A stretch of 64,000 bases of DNA from Typhlomys cinereus (GCA_023101885.1 JALPQD010000016.1:7816684-7880683); one strand, 5' to 3'; shown: positions 24,021-35,140, counted from the first letter of the stretch. Notes: generated from the letters alone by a model not told the origin. Translations and numbers: made by a program.

Positions 24021-24592
24021 AACCATGTGCTGCATAATGGCAGATTTGATGGATAATAATCTGAATCTATGATGGTGGCCCCATAAAGATTATAACAAGC
24101 CAAACTATGATATCACAGCTTTCCTAACATGACAGCACTAATGCATTACATTTGTTCGTGATGTTGCTGCCAGTTACATAGTATAGTGCATACAATTGCA
24201 TGCAGTCCACATTTAATAATGATAATAAACCATTATATTGCTGATTTGAGTAGCTCTATCTTTAAGTCATTCTTTTATAGTATGTTGTTCCTACTTACAC
24301 AGAGAGACTTATTGTAGAGCAATATGTCAACAGCAGCATCACACGGTTGGTGTTTACTCCATCTCTGGATTGCAACATTCTCTCTGGTGCTAGATTTAAT
24401 CTTGGGTTTGTGTTGTTCACCCTGGGAGAAGTAGGTTGAACTTCGAATATTTTACTCCCCATAGCCCAAGAGTGTAGGTGGTTCTGCCACTCATGTCTAT
24501 ATGAGGACACTCCATGATGTTTGCACAATGATGTAATAGCCCAACCACCCATTTCTCTGAATGTTTCTTTGTTGCTAAGCAACACATGACTA
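24021..24592. mobile_element. DNA transposon relic with inverted termini
   Basis: The left end aaccatgtgctgcataatgg is an imperfect inverted copy of the right end gttgctaagcaacacatgac. The interior has cataaagattataa and gataataaaccattatattg, like an old mammalian DNA transposon I remember but cannot name with certainty. No transposase frame. Confidence 0.55.
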
Positions 24593-24599
24593 AGTAGTT

Positions 24600-25075
24600 T
24601 TAGTTTTGTTGTGTTTTATGTAGCCTAGTCTGACCTAGAATTTACTGTGTACCTGAGGATAACTTTGAACTTCTGATTCTCCCACCCTTTCTCTTGCGTC
24701 CGCCCAGTGCTGGGATTACAGGTGTGTGCCACCACATCCAGTTTGACTGTAGTGTGTGTGCATGTGTGTGTATGTGTGTGTGTGCGTGTGTGTGTGTGTA
24801 CTCACATGTGCCTGAGGGCGCATGTGCATATGTGTGAGTAGGTGGAGGCCAGATGTTGACAAGCAGTGTCTTTCTATTACATCATTTTTATCTATCGCCT
24901 TCATTTTTGAGATATTTGAGATATGCCCCTCACTGAACCCTGCGTTCACTGATTAGTAGGTAGCTGGCTGGCAAGCTCCAAGGACCATCAGTAACTGCTC
25001 TCCCAGCATTGAGTTCCATCTTGCCTGGCTTTTATATGAACTCTGAGGATCTGAATTCAGATCCTCATTTTAATC
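24600..25075 (-). mobile_element. B1 SINE followed by a B4-like SINE
   Basis: 24,600-24,740 is antisense B1 (cccagtgctgggattacagg). 24,745-25,075 begins with TG repeats, has aggtggaggccagatgttga and ends in gatctgaattcagatcctca, an antisense B4 pattern. Confidence 0.65.
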
Positions 25076-25149
25076 ATTTTCACTCCATTATCCTCTCTCA
25101 TACTCCCCCCCCACGACTTCTTCTCAACAATCCCCCTCCTACTATGATG

Positions 25150-25198
<49 letters not shown>

Positions 25199-25232
25199 AG
25201 AGAGAGAGAGAGAGAGAGAGAGTGTGTGTGTT
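25150..25232. repeat. (TG)n joined to (AG)n
   Basis: About 44 bp TG, then about 24 bp AG, then TG again: a compound microsatellite. Confidence 0.95.
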
Positions 25233-25439
25233 TAATTAGAGTCGCCTATAGGAGCATGGGTGGGGGATCATTTACTGGAATATGGGTAACTATGAAGATG
25301 GCATGTTTTTGCCATAGCCCTCCTATTCTCAGACTCTTGTCCTGGTCCACATGTGTAGGAGCCTTGAAAGAGCTAATTAACTCTGGAATATCAACAACAT
25401 ACATATAAACAAACAAACAAACGAAGATAAAACGAAGCA

Positions 25440-25765
25440 AAAGACAGAGTTGGGGAGAAAACCAAGTAAAAAGACCAGAGTTTGGATCCCCAGATCCCAT
25501 GTCTAAAATACTGGATCAGAGTGGTGACATGGCCATAATTCCAGCCCCAAGAGGTGGAGCTTGCCTGGGAATCCAAGGAGCAAAGGGGTTAGCCAGTCTA
25601 GTCCTATGAGTGAGCCCTGGGTTTAATTAGAGACCCAACCTCAAAAGGCTAAGTAAGGTGAAAGAGTGATCTTGAATGATGCCTGACATCACCACATGTC
25701 CGCACACAAAACACACATGCAAAAAAAACAAAAAACAAAAAAACCCACATGCAATAACCACAACA

Positions 25766-25804
<39 letters not shown>

Positions 25805-25812
25805 CCACGTAT
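25440..25812 (+). mobile_element. B4-like SINE with (CA)n tail
   Basis: gagtttggatccccagatcc in the head, agagacccaacctcaaaagg in the B1-derived part, A-rich and CA tail. Confidence 0.65.
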
Positions 25813-26535
25813 TACAACAATAGCAACCAAAACCTTGTATTTTTGGTATATATCACCTATGGTAATAGTATATGCATATAAATAATATATATTACATATT
25901 GTGGGATTCTGTTAAAATTTGAAGAATGTTTGTATCTTTGTCAATGGTGGTCTTGTCTGTTTTTCTTTTTTTTTTAAATTTTATTTTTTTTGTTTGTTTT
26001 TCTTTTTTTAATATTTACTTTAGCTATGAAAATAATGTATTATACAGTGAGTTGGAAAGTATTCCTTCCACTTAAATTTTTTCTTGATATTTTTTATTAT
26101 CCTTTTAACTGCCTGTGGGATCTGTAGTTACTACTCTCATTTCCATTGATAATTGGATCTCCTATTTACGATTGTCCTAGTTAATGGTTTGTCTCTTTAT
26201 TAATCACAATCCCAAAGAACCATCTTGTGCCTTCATTAGATGTATTTCGTTGACTTCCACTCTGATATTTGTTATTTATTTTTCTGTTCGCTTTGGTTTT
26301 TGTTTGCTTTCCTTTTCTAATTTATAGTAATACCAATTTTTAAATTGTGGTAAAATGCAGATAAAATCTGCTATTTTAGTCATTGTACAGTTTCAAGAAG
26401 TACATCCATCATATTAGTAAGCTAATTACTTCCTTCTGTCTCCCTTTTCTAATTTATTGTAGAAGGTTTTTAAAAGTTATTCACATGATGCCTCCCTCCC
26501 TTCCTCACTCCTTTCCTTTCTTTCTATTTTATTTT
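25813..26535. other. AT-rich intergenic sequence with an L1 remnant
   Basis: 26,335-26,465 resembles an old L1 3' UTR (aaattgtggtaaaatgcaga). The rest is unassigned. Confidence 0.4.
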
Positions 26536-26720
26536 ATTATTATATTTCAGAGGGAGAGAGAGCAAATGCATGCCACAACACACAGGTGAAGTCAGAGGGC
26601 AACTTCTGGAAGTCAGTTCTCTCCTTCCACCATGTGGACTTCTGGGGATTAAACTCAGGTTTGCAATCCCACAACTTATTGCTGAGCTATCTCAAGACAC
26701 CACCAACCCTCCTCACCACC
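26536..26720 (-). mobile_element. RSINE1-like SINE
   Basis: Antisense pattern with cagttctctccttccaccat and gattaaactcaggtttgcaa. Confidence 0.75.
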
Positions 26721-26732
26721 TACCCCAGTCCA

Positions 26733-26788
26733 AGCATTTTAGTGTTATCAGGCTACACTCAGCATTTTAGTGTTATCAGGCTACACTC
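26733..26788. repeat. Tandem duplication, 28 bp x 2
   Basis: Two perfect 28-bp copies starting agcattttagtgttatcagg. Confidence 0.95.
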
Positions 26789-27010
26789 ACTCCCAAATGA
26801 AAACAAGGAATAAATTTAATCTTAGAGGTATTATTAAAATTTGGTTGCACATTACATGTGTGAGCTAAGATTTGTGTTTTCCAAACGAAATTATTACATC
26901 CTAAACGTCACACTAGAAAACCATAAACATGTAAGTTACCATTTAATCACCTCTATGCGTACCACAACAACTGTTACTATCATTATCCAAAAGTTGTCGC
27001 TCCCTGTTTA

Positions 27011-27058
27011 GATATTAGGTCTTATCTTTATAAAGATATTAGGTCTCATCTTTATAAA
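27011..27058. repeat. Tandem duplication, 24 bp x 2
   Basis: Two copies of gatattaggtctYatcttta plus TAAA, one mismatch, about 0.5 kb upstream of the CCDC113 start. Confidence 0.95.
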
Positions 27059-27474
27059 CAGCCACCTTCTCTTTCTTCCAGCAATGCAAGGTGTGGCTGT
27101 GCAATGCAAGAGAAACTGCAGGTGGTATCCTCCAGGCAGCAGCAGGTAGTGGGCAGAGCAGGGTCTCCCAATGGGACGGGGACAGAGGAGGAAATGTTGC
27201 TAACTTTCTCGATCTGGGGTTTCTGGCTGCAAAATTGGCTAGATTAGTAAGATCGCAAAGTCGTTACAAGAATTTGCATAAATTAGGCTTCACAAAGTGC
27301 CAAGGACAGAGGAAAGATTGAGCAAACCTAGCAGCTATTGCTTATTACTAGAGTTACTGTTAAAGAAATGTAAACCAATCTGGAGAAGTTGGACCGCAAA
27401 CTTAGTTCCTTTCCCGGCAGCACTGGGAATGGGGCGGGACCAGCGGAAGCCCCGCCCTATCCCGCTGGCGTTCG

Positions 27475-27488
27475 GTTGTCTAGGCAAC
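27475..27488 (+). promoter_or_regulatory. RFX X-box in the CCDC113 promoter
   Basis: GTTGTC-TA-GGCAAC is two RFX half-sites in inverted orientation with a 2-bp spacer, fitting the X-box consensus. It ends 49 bp before the ATG. X-boxes bound by RFX factors, often with FOXJ1, mark promoters of motile cilium genes, which matches the gene that follows. The motif is direct; binding is inferred. Confidence 0.8.
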
Positions 27489-27537
27489 GCGGCTCTGGGT
27501 GGCAGCTTGAGTGACCAGGCGTCGGCTAGCACACGGG

Positions 27538-27665
27538 ATGACTGAAAATGACTTCAGCAACACCCAAAACAATTCCCAGAAGGAGCAGAAGGAGCAGAAG
27601 GAGCAGAAGGAGACTGACTACGACCTGCACGTTATCCAGCTGTGCGGGCTGGTGGAAGAGCTCAG
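27538..27665 (+). CDS. CCDC113: CCDC113 coding exon 1
   Basis: Encodes residues 1-42 and the first two bases of Ser43. The ATG has a G at -3 and is the first in-frame Met after the CpG promoter. The start region is acidic and polar, followed by three tandem Lys-Glu-Gln triplets (27580-27606) from a 9-bp repeat. It then reaches the conserved segment VIQLCGLVEEL, which is the family anchor. The donor is CAG|gtaccg at 27666. A longer frame reading through 27511-27768 simply runs past the donor. Confidence 0.95.
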
Positions 27666-28820
27666 GTACCGGGTTCCCGTTGGGGAACCTCTGCCGCCTC
27701 GGGCCCTGACTGCAGCCTGGAGACCATCCCAGTCCATCTTGAGCAACCTGGAGACCTCTAAAGTCTAGCCTCCTTACCTCTGCATCTCACCTGCCACTGA
27801 CATGCCAAGCCAACCATAGAGCCAGACATGGTGCAAGAGTAAAGGGCCCAGGCAGCCATAGAGAGGTCAGTGGGGAAGGTATATTTAGCCTGGTGCCTGT
27901 GCCTACCTAGGCAGCTCTCCTCATCTACATCGGATGGCCTCTTAGCCTTTTTCCAACATTGACATCTTATGATGAAATTAATATGACAGTCGGGTGAGAA
28001 GAAAGCTTGGCTGAGACTTCATAACTGAAGGAGTGTTTTCATCACAGAGCAGGCAGGAGAGAATGACTAGCCCAGGGTTTGGTATTTTTATTAGTATAGT
28101 TTAATATTTACCATAGCAAAGAAACTGGGTAGAAAGAGTGCCTGATACAGTGCATTGTGTAACATGCTGGCGTCACACAGAGAATCCTGTTGGCTGAACA
28201 GATGTTGCTTCTGTTCACCTATAAGTACTTTACACTTGGATTGAGAGATTGTTTAAGTTAGAAAGGTCACAATCCTGGCATATATAAGATAAGCCGAGCT
28301 AATGCCATCTCTAGTTTAAAAACCATTGTTCAAAGTTTTCCTCCGTTTTCCTCCGTTCATGATAAGCTTCCGGTGGAATTTTTCATCTTTTGGGTGCCAG
28401 AAATAAAATAGCTGAGAACCATGCCAATGGAAACATGGGAAGACTGATGGGTGTGTGTAGCTTCAAGAAGGTGGTAATTCAGAAGGAACTAAACAAATGA
28501 GTGAGATGATGTTTAAAGGTGAAACTTACCAGTAACAGCAATTGTCAGGGAATACCAGTGCTTTGAATTTTGTGGCTCGTTATACATAATAATGAGACCA
28601 AATACTTAAAGTAGCTTTTGTGGCCAGGAATTGTCCTAAGGTCTTGACTATTAGTGATAGGTGCCGTTATTATACCCATTTTAAAAGAGAAGAAAGTAAG
28701 GCACCAAGGGGGCCATGTCTTACAGAAGGCTACAGGGGCTAATGATAAGTATTAAGAGCTGGTTATTTGGAGGCATAAACTCCTCTTAGTAGAACTTACT
28801 TAGATGCTCGTATCTTGCAG
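27666..28820 (+). other. CCDC113 intron 1
   Basis: No repeat recognised except a possible MIR piece near 28,640-28,740 in the following intergenic-like style. The intron begins gtaccg and ends tcttgcag. Confidence 0.6.
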
Positions 28821-28947
28821 CTATGGGAACTCTGCTCTTAAAACGGAAACAGAGATGTTTGAGAAATACTACACTAAACTGGAACCTAGGGATCAAAAAC
28901 CCCCACGGATATCCGACATTAAAATATCAGCCTCAGAATTTTCACAG
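28821..28947 (+). CDS. CCDC113: CCDC113 coding exon 2
   Basis: The acceptor is tcttgcag at 28813-28820 and the donor gtataa at 28948. The first base completes Ser43; the exon covers residues 43-85. It includes the conserved helix NSALKTETEMFEKYYTKLEP and the following segment rich in Pro, Ile and Ser. It was found by matching the known protein across the splice junction, and it restores the frame exactly. Confidence 0.95.
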
Positions 28948-29149
28948 GTATAAAATGGAGATTTGAAGATTATTCTATCTTGTTCATCCCCTTGAATGCA
29001 GTTAGTGGGCACAATCTGGTCAAGTGGTCATAGGATTTTCTTCCGCTTTACTCTTTGATTCTTTCTTATCACCCCCCAGCGTTTCCTTGCAGGTGAGGGA
29101 ATCCAGTTGTTACTAGTGGGTTGACTCTTCCAGAATAGCTTAACTTATG

Positions 29150-29350
29150 TGCACATACTGTGTGTGTGTATGTGTGTGTGTGTGTGTGTGTGTATGTGTG
29201 TAAGAGAAAGAGACAGAGACAGAGAGAGATAGAGACAGACAACATGTATACCGTAAAGTATGTATGGAGGTCATAGGACAACTTCCAGAAGTCTGTTCTC
29301 TCTTTCCAACATAGGGGTTCTGGGGATTGAACTCAGGTCACCAAGTGTGT
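29150..29350 (-). mobile_element. RSINE1-like SINE with (TG)n, CCDC113 intron 2
   Basis: TG tract at 29,158-29,204, GA words, then gtctgttctctctttccaac and ggggattgaactcaggtcac. Confidence 0.7.
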
Positions 29351-29359
29351 GTGTACATG

Positions 29360-29670
29360 TTTTGTTTTCTAGAAGCACTTGAGGATTGAGCCCAGGGCCT
29401 CTTGTGTGCTAGGCAAGCACTCTATTATTGAGCTGCTGCCACAATCTTCAAAATATTTTAATTTATATGAAAGAATTCTGAACTCCTTTAAGATTAATAT
29501 GGTGGCACAAACCTGGAATTACTTGGGAGACTGAGGGAGGAGGAGCATGAATTCAAGGTCAGTCTGGGCTATACAGCAAGACCCTGTTTGTTTGCTCATT
29601 TGTTTTAATGCTGAGAATGTAGGCCAATGCTTGCCTAGCAGCACAAGACCTTGGATCCCAACAACAGTGC
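29360..29670. mobile_element. ID (-), B1 (+) and ID (+) fragments, CCDC113 intron 2
   Basis: 29,360-29,450 antisense ID (tgtgctaggcaagcactcta). 29,505-29,612 sense B1 (ggtcagtctgggctatacag). 29,613-29,670 ID-like (aatgcttgcctagcagcaca). Confidence 0.55.
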
Positions 29671-30252
29671 TGGAAAACAAAATCCTTAAATGGGGGAACT
29701 TAGCTGTTTCCAAGGAATTTCCATGGATAAATGGGTCCTCCCTCAAAGGGCTAATAAACTCTAAAAGATCATTCTTTGAGGGTCAAACAAGCCTGCTTTG
29801 AAGCTCACATATGCCTTCAACCACCCACTAGGACCACCGTTTTAAACACTTAGAAAATCCAAGCACATCTGTCTGCTTGCTAAACCCTGTGCCTCCCGAT
29901 GTGTTCATTTCTAGAAACCCTGAACTCTGGGCTTTCCCCAGTCTTGACTTACATGCTGATCTACAGCTAGCTCTCAGCATTTTAATCAAGTTGTTTTCTC
30001 TGATGTATTTATTCGTGGCTCACTGTCAAGCATAAATAAGCCTTTGAGATAGTCGCGCAGGGCCCAGGATGGCTTGTGAAGTAAATGGCACCTGAGACCT
30101 AATCCAGCCCCCTTCTGCCATGATTGTGTTCTCCCTGGCTTCATCCAGGGCACCTTTCAGGAGGTCTAAAAGCTCATTATGATGATGCCCACCTAGGGCT
30201 GCTTCATCACCAACTCTTCTTTGATGATGACTTTGCTTTTCTTGGGTTACAG

Positions 30253-30411
30253 CTTCGAGCTAGGCGCAGATCCAAGGCTCGTTCAGGTGACCGTGCGGCA
30301 GGCCTCAGTGTAGAGCAGAAACTCGAGCTTGTGCAGAAGGAACTGGAAGACACAAGGGATGAGCTAAGACACATGAGGGCTAATGCCGAGCGCGACCTGC
30401 AGCACCACGAG
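30253..30411 (+). CDS. CCDC113: CCDC113 coding exon 3
   Basis: The acceptor is ggttacag, ending at 30252, and the donor is gtaact at 30412. The exon encodes residues 86-138 in phase 0. It starts with a basic patch (RARRRSKAR) that could be a nuclear or centrosomal targeting or tubulin-binding stretch (inference). It then enters the first long coiled coil (EQKLELVQKELEDTRDELRH) and ends RANAERDLQHHE, which is nearly invariant in mammals. Confidence 0.96.
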
Positions 30412-30886
30412 GTAACTAAGCCTTTTTCCCCATGTTGCCTTCCTGCTTGAGATCATACTTCCTCCATAGGAAATGCCTATGGAATGGCCATGTTACTGTT
30501 GCTGCTTTGGATAAAACACAAGGAAAATAAGTGGACAAACTGACAATCCACCTTTACAAAATGTACCATTTGCTTTGAGGGGGAGAGAAAAGTTTAAGCT
30601 CATTTTAATGTAAAATGTCAAAAAAAAAATCTTCAGTTGTATACCCACTGCTGAGCCCACTAGTTTCTAAAAGATAGCTTCAAATCCATGGTCATATACA
30701 GCTGAACTCAGTAAGTCATAAAACAAAATGAATTAGACATAGATGTGAGGAAAGAGACTTGTAGGGAAAAGAGGGGGGAAAGAAAGAGGTAGGGAGAGAA
30801 GAAAGGGACTCAAGAATACTAAGTATATATTATGCACATGTGTGAAATTGTCAGAGAATAATTTTAGTTTAAAAGATACCTTTTTG

Positions 30887-31180
30887 GGCTGGAGAGATGG
30901 CTAAAGTATCAAGACTCTGCCTCACAAGCAGAAAGTCCCTGAGTTCAGATCACAGGTCTCATGTAAAAACACCAGGCAGAAATGGTGGTGGCCTGCATTT
31001 CTGTCCCTGGTGGGTAGAGCCTAGAAAAATCCCAGAGTGAAGCAAAAAAGGAGGTAGAAACAATCCAGGATGATTCCCAAAGTCACCCTTGGTCCTCCAC
31101 AGGGACATACAGTGCCCTCTGACAGGCGTGCGTGTGCACACATACATACTCGTACAAAATAAATTAATAATTTTTAAAAA
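30887..31180 (+). mobile_element. CA-tailed tRNA-headed SINE, CCDC113 intron 3
   Basis: A full copy with gggctggagagatggctaaa head, ggtcctccacagggacatac and an A-rich tail. The CA tract is short here. Confidence 0.85.
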
Positions 31181-31834
31181 TGGTGCCCCAAAAGGGTGCC
31201 TTTTTGTGGTGCAGAGAACTAACATTATGAATCCCTATGTGCTCAGCACCCAGATGCAAAACTCATAAGGCCACTAGGGTTTCCATCCATGGCCCAACCC
31301 AACTTCATTGGTTCATTAGGAAGTAAACTGCAGTAATATCAGCTACCTGTAAATATTTTAGCTTATGTCTTAAAGATATGGATTCTCTTTCAAAAACGTA
31401 ATCACAATACCCATGAATACCTTAAATGTCTGATAACAACCCTTTAATGACACAAAGAGTTTGAGGTTTCAGCATGTGAAACTCCATAAGTCTGCCTTTA
31501 TGTACAGCGTGAATGACCATGGCTCACATCCTGCTGAATTTTGACATAGCCTTTCCGTGGAGTCCAGCAAAATCAACTCTCTGGTGAAGAAATAGCCCTC
31601 TTCACTTGATTGCCCATGGGACTGAGTTGTTGGCTTGCCTTCAAGAGTCATGTTGTATGGAAAATGGGCATTCCTTAATACAGGACTTGGCATGACCTTG
31701 AGGAAAGATGGTTGGAAAAGAAGGGCATTGGGGAAGGTGGACCAATCAAGAAAGAGGTAGAGGTAGGAATGACCTTGGCAGGCTCATGACATTGAGGAAG
31801 CCAGTTTGCTTAAAGAGGATGGTGCTCTGGGGGC

Positions 31835-32770
31835 TAGTAGATGGGTTAGTTTTATATTCCCATTGCTGAACAAACACATGTCCAAAAACAACTTAGGGGA
31901 GCAAGGGGTTTCTTCTTGGCTTATAATTCTGGTTACTCACCCACCCCCACCCCAAGGCTCAGGGAGCATGGCGGAAGAGGGGGTGATAAGATTGTAAGAG
32001 TCTGAAGTGAGAGGGTGATGGGCCAGACACTATCTCCTGGACATGACGGCATTGCGCCATGCAAGATTTCATGGCAGATATGAATCCTTACACACGAATC
32101 CACCGTGAAAGCAGAAAGGTCTCGGGAAGCTCCATACCTCTCTGAGAGACTGATGAGGAGTAAAGCTGATGGGGATGAAAAGGAGGAGGCTTTCCTCAGT
32201 GGTGTGCCCACTGATCTATGATACTTGCCGGAACACGAACCATGTCAGGCATATGTCATCAAAGACAAACTAGAAGAAACACAATGGGCCCCACAAGTGA
32301 AAAGACTTGAAAATAGGAGGGCATCTGGCAGGGGAGAATAAGGATCGTAATGGGAAAAGCAGTGGGGATGAGATTTGAAACTAAGGGGTGAAAATTGAAA
32401 ATATTATGAGTTCACTATATACATGTATGCATCATTAAAAAAATAAAAGAACGGAAAAGAAGGAAAAGAAGTCTGGTTACTGCTAATAGTTCAGCTTGGC
32501 AGGAGAGTTCATACCAACATCATGAGCTGAGGGAAATGGCCACACCATGTCCACAGAAAGCTGAGAGAGATGCATATTTTCTTGTCCTGCGGGGGTGCCT
32601 GCATGCCAGTAGATCAAAGTACTGAAGCAACTACCTCCATCTTACCTACCTGCTTAGGATGCAGTCCTGCCCACTGTGGACTGTCTTCCTATTTCAATTA
32701 GTCAATCTCCCACAGGCTTAACTACCAAAGCCTCACAGGTGTGCCTCAAAGTCTTCAATTTTCAAGTTGG
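31835..32770. mobile_element. Unnamed repeat C split by an L1 insertion, CCDC113 intron 3
   Basis: 31,835-31,937 and 32,472-32,770 are the two halves. A related copy at 35,440-35,660 shares gcaaggggttt-like and gaaatggccacaccat-like words. The interruption is the family A L1 element. Confidence 0.6.
31938..32471 (+). mobile_element. L1 3'-end insertion, family A, with 10-bp target duplication
   Basis: tctggttact occurs at 31,928-31,937 and again at 32,472-32,481. The 534-bp insert ends in an A-rich tail. It shares tatctcctggacatgac and catcaaagacaaactaga with the antisense copy at 46,190-46,735. Confidence 0.8.
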
Positions 32771-33017
32771 CATCTGTATCTAACTAGTCCAGTATGGAAT
32801 CTGACTGAGTCAGAGACCTAAGACCAGGCAGAGGAGGTGATTAACTTTCATGTCTTAAAAGTTGGATCCCATTGATAATGGAATCTGCAGAAGTCCAATG
32901 AAAATACTTTTGGTGCCACCAGGAAAGCCTGGGCTAAATGATTTACTATGTGGTGTCAATGCCTTTTTATCTTATCTCCACAATATGAGTGGCAAGCATC
33001 AGATCTTAGAATGGGAG

Positions 33018-33123
33018 AGTTGAGGGCCGAAGAGATGGCTCAAGGGACGAAGCCTTTGCCTGGCAAGCAGAAGGACCTGAGTTCCTATCCCCAGATCCTG
33101 TGTGAAAACACTGAGCAGATATG

Positions 33124-33166
<43 letters not shown>
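33018..33166 (+). mobile_element. Truncated SINE with (TG)n, CCDC113 intron 3
   Basis: tRNA-like head (gagatggctcaagggacgaa, gcaagcagaaggacctgag), then TG repeats instead of the usual body. Confidence 0.6.
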
Positions 33167-33168
<2 letters not shown>

Positions 33169-34138
33169 TATTTTAAGTTCATCTGTATTTGTTACAGAAC
33201 ATTTTAAAACACAGGTAATCTAAAGGAACATTTGAAGACATCTACGGTGTCACCACTTTACCAGAAGTAATTGTTGTTCACAGTTGGATTTAGTCTTAGG
33301 TAATTTTCTAAATATACATGAGCTTCTTTTTAAGAGGTATCATGTCATTTTATGAAGTATAATTTTTGCTTACCACTGCCTTTCCATGTCAACATATGTT
33401 TCCCTTCTATCTGCATAGGTCATGTTCTAAGATATCTAGGGGATTCTTAAAAACTTGCAAAATAACAAATCCTATACCAGGGCTTTTTTTCTTAATTCTA
33501 CAAACATACTTGTAATAAAGCTTGACTTATAAATTTAACTTACAAATTAGTGATAACTAATAACAAAATAAAACAATTCTAATGGTACATTAGTAAGAAC
33601 TAATAACAAACAAAAAGAATTCTAGCAATAAACTTTAATAAAACTGCCAATATCATTTCTCTCACACAACAGCAAGTAAAATAAATACTGCCTGTGCACC
33701 GATGGTTCAGGTCCACAGTAGTCAATCTCATAATTGAGATGGCTACTTATTAGCTAACAGGAGGGTAGTATACATACCAAGGATACACTAGATGAAGAAT
33801 GATCTATTTTCCAGGTTGGACACCATGAAATTTTATCATTGTACTCAGAAATGATGCACAAATTAAAACACAAACTACTTATTTCTTAACATTTTCATTA
33901 ATATTTTCAGACAGAGTTATACAGAAAGTGAAAAATGCAGACAAGGGGGACTTCTCCATAGACAGAAAGACAGACAGAAAGGCATAGATTTATATATATA
34001 AAATCCTTTTCCCAGCTATACAAGTATATACAATTGTTTTACCTTCTCATCCCTCTAGATTTACACTAGCTCTTCTAGATTTTTAAAAAAATTTTTTGTT
34101 TGCATTTTTAAACTTCCTAGCCCATTTAATTTTTTATA
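33167..34138 (+). other. CCDC113 intron 3, unassigned AT-rich sequence
   Basis: No repeat I can name. A short (TATA)n run lies near 33,990. Confidence 0.35.
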
Positions 34139-34415
34139 TTTATTTACTTATTTGAGAGAGAGAGAGAGGATACATGCATGTCACACAGGTAGCGGTTCAC
34201 CACATTGATATCTGGGGACTAAACTCAGATTACCAGGTTTACCAGCAGGGACCTTACCTGCTGAGATATCTTGCTGGCCCCTTGATGTTGCTGTTGTTTT
34301 CCTATCAGGGCCTCACTCTGTAGCTGAGACTTGGCCTCTAACTCATTGCAGTCCTCCCGCTTCAGCCCTACCCAAGTGCCAGCATTATAGATATGTGCTA
34401 CCACCTATAGCTTAA
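34139..34415 (-). mobile_element. RSINE1-like SINE and B1 SINE, CCDC113 intron 3
   Basis: 34,139-34,284 carries GA repeats and ggggactaaactcagattac. 34,285-34,415 is antisense B1 (gggcctcactctgtagctga). Confidence 0.6.
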
Positions 34416-34688
34416 CATTTAGTGGCTATATAATATTTCAAATTTGGAAATGCACCTTTGCAAAAATAACTGACACTTTGTTTTTGCTTGTTGGACGCTC
34501 TTTATGGCTGTTATAAGCTCAACGAGGAATACTTTTTAGAACAGTCTTCAGAGAGTCAGTTTGTACTTGAAGCAAGACCAAGATAAGACCTGCATTGAGA
34601 CAGAAGGTGGTGTGGGATCCTAAGTGTTCCCTGTGGAGGTGGCTCCAGCATGTTTGGAAATACTTCCCCTTCTCTCTGCCCTTCCTAG

Positions 34689-34844
34689 GCTATCATCGAA
34701 GAAGCAGAAATTCGATGGAATGAGCTTCAGAGATCAGTGCATGACTTTGAAAAGGATATTCTAAAAACCATCTCCAAGAAGAAGGGGAGCATTCTGGCCA
34801 CTCAGAAGGTGATGAAGTACATTGAGGATATGAACCGCCGCAAG
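34689..34844 (+). CDS. CCDC113: CCDC113 coding exon 4
   Basis: The acceptor is ttcctag, ending at 34688, and the donor is gtgagt at 34845. The exon covers residues 139-190 in phase 0. It contains AIIEEAEIRW, then KKKGSILATQKVMKYIEDMN, both strongly conserved coiled-coil segments. Exons 4, 6 and 8 are all exactly 156 nt. A CA-tailed SINE begins about 40 bp after the donor. Confidence 0.96.
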
Positions 34845-34883
34845 GTGAGTGGCAGGCAGCATAGCTTAGAGAGAGAGTATGAA

Positions 34884-35086
34884 GGGCTGGGAAGATGACT
34901 GGGGTGGGGAAACCTTTGCCTGAATCCAGAATTCCAGTTAGTAAGTGCCTGTAGATGTAACAGTGGCCTGCAATTCTGGCCCTGGAAGGTGGAGTCTGGG
35001 AAACCCCAGAGCAAAGCAATATGGAGGTAGAGCAAACCAGGCTGATTGCCAATGTCACTCCTGGACCTCCATAGGTATATACACGC

Positions 35087-35135
<49 letters not shown>

Positions 35136-35140
35136 GAAAG
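34884..35140 (+). mobile_element. CA-tailed SINE just after exon 4 of CCDC113
   Basis: Diverged head (gggctgggaagatgactggg), good body (gagtctgggaaaccccagag), 42-bp CA tract. It begins about 40 bp after the exon 4 donor. Confidence 0.8.

Larger units (their letters stand above)
27405..27700 (+). promoter_or_regulatory. CpG-island promoter of CCDC113
   Basis: This is the only clearly CpG-dense stretch seen in the window, and it surrounds the CCDC113 start codon. It holds GC boxes on both strands (GGGGCGGG at 27431-27438, CCCCGCCC at 27450-27457) and an X-box at 27475-27488. No TATA box is seen at a useful distance, so this looks like a TATA-less Sp1-type promoter. The transcription start is inferred to lie between about 27,440 and 27,520. 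Confidence 0.8.

Noticed and set aside
1..27400. Possible CSNK2A2 exons, since that gene lies upstream of CCDC113 in other mammals
   Set aside because: No kinase motif (HRD, DWG/DFG) was found in any frame; it presumably lies further upstream.
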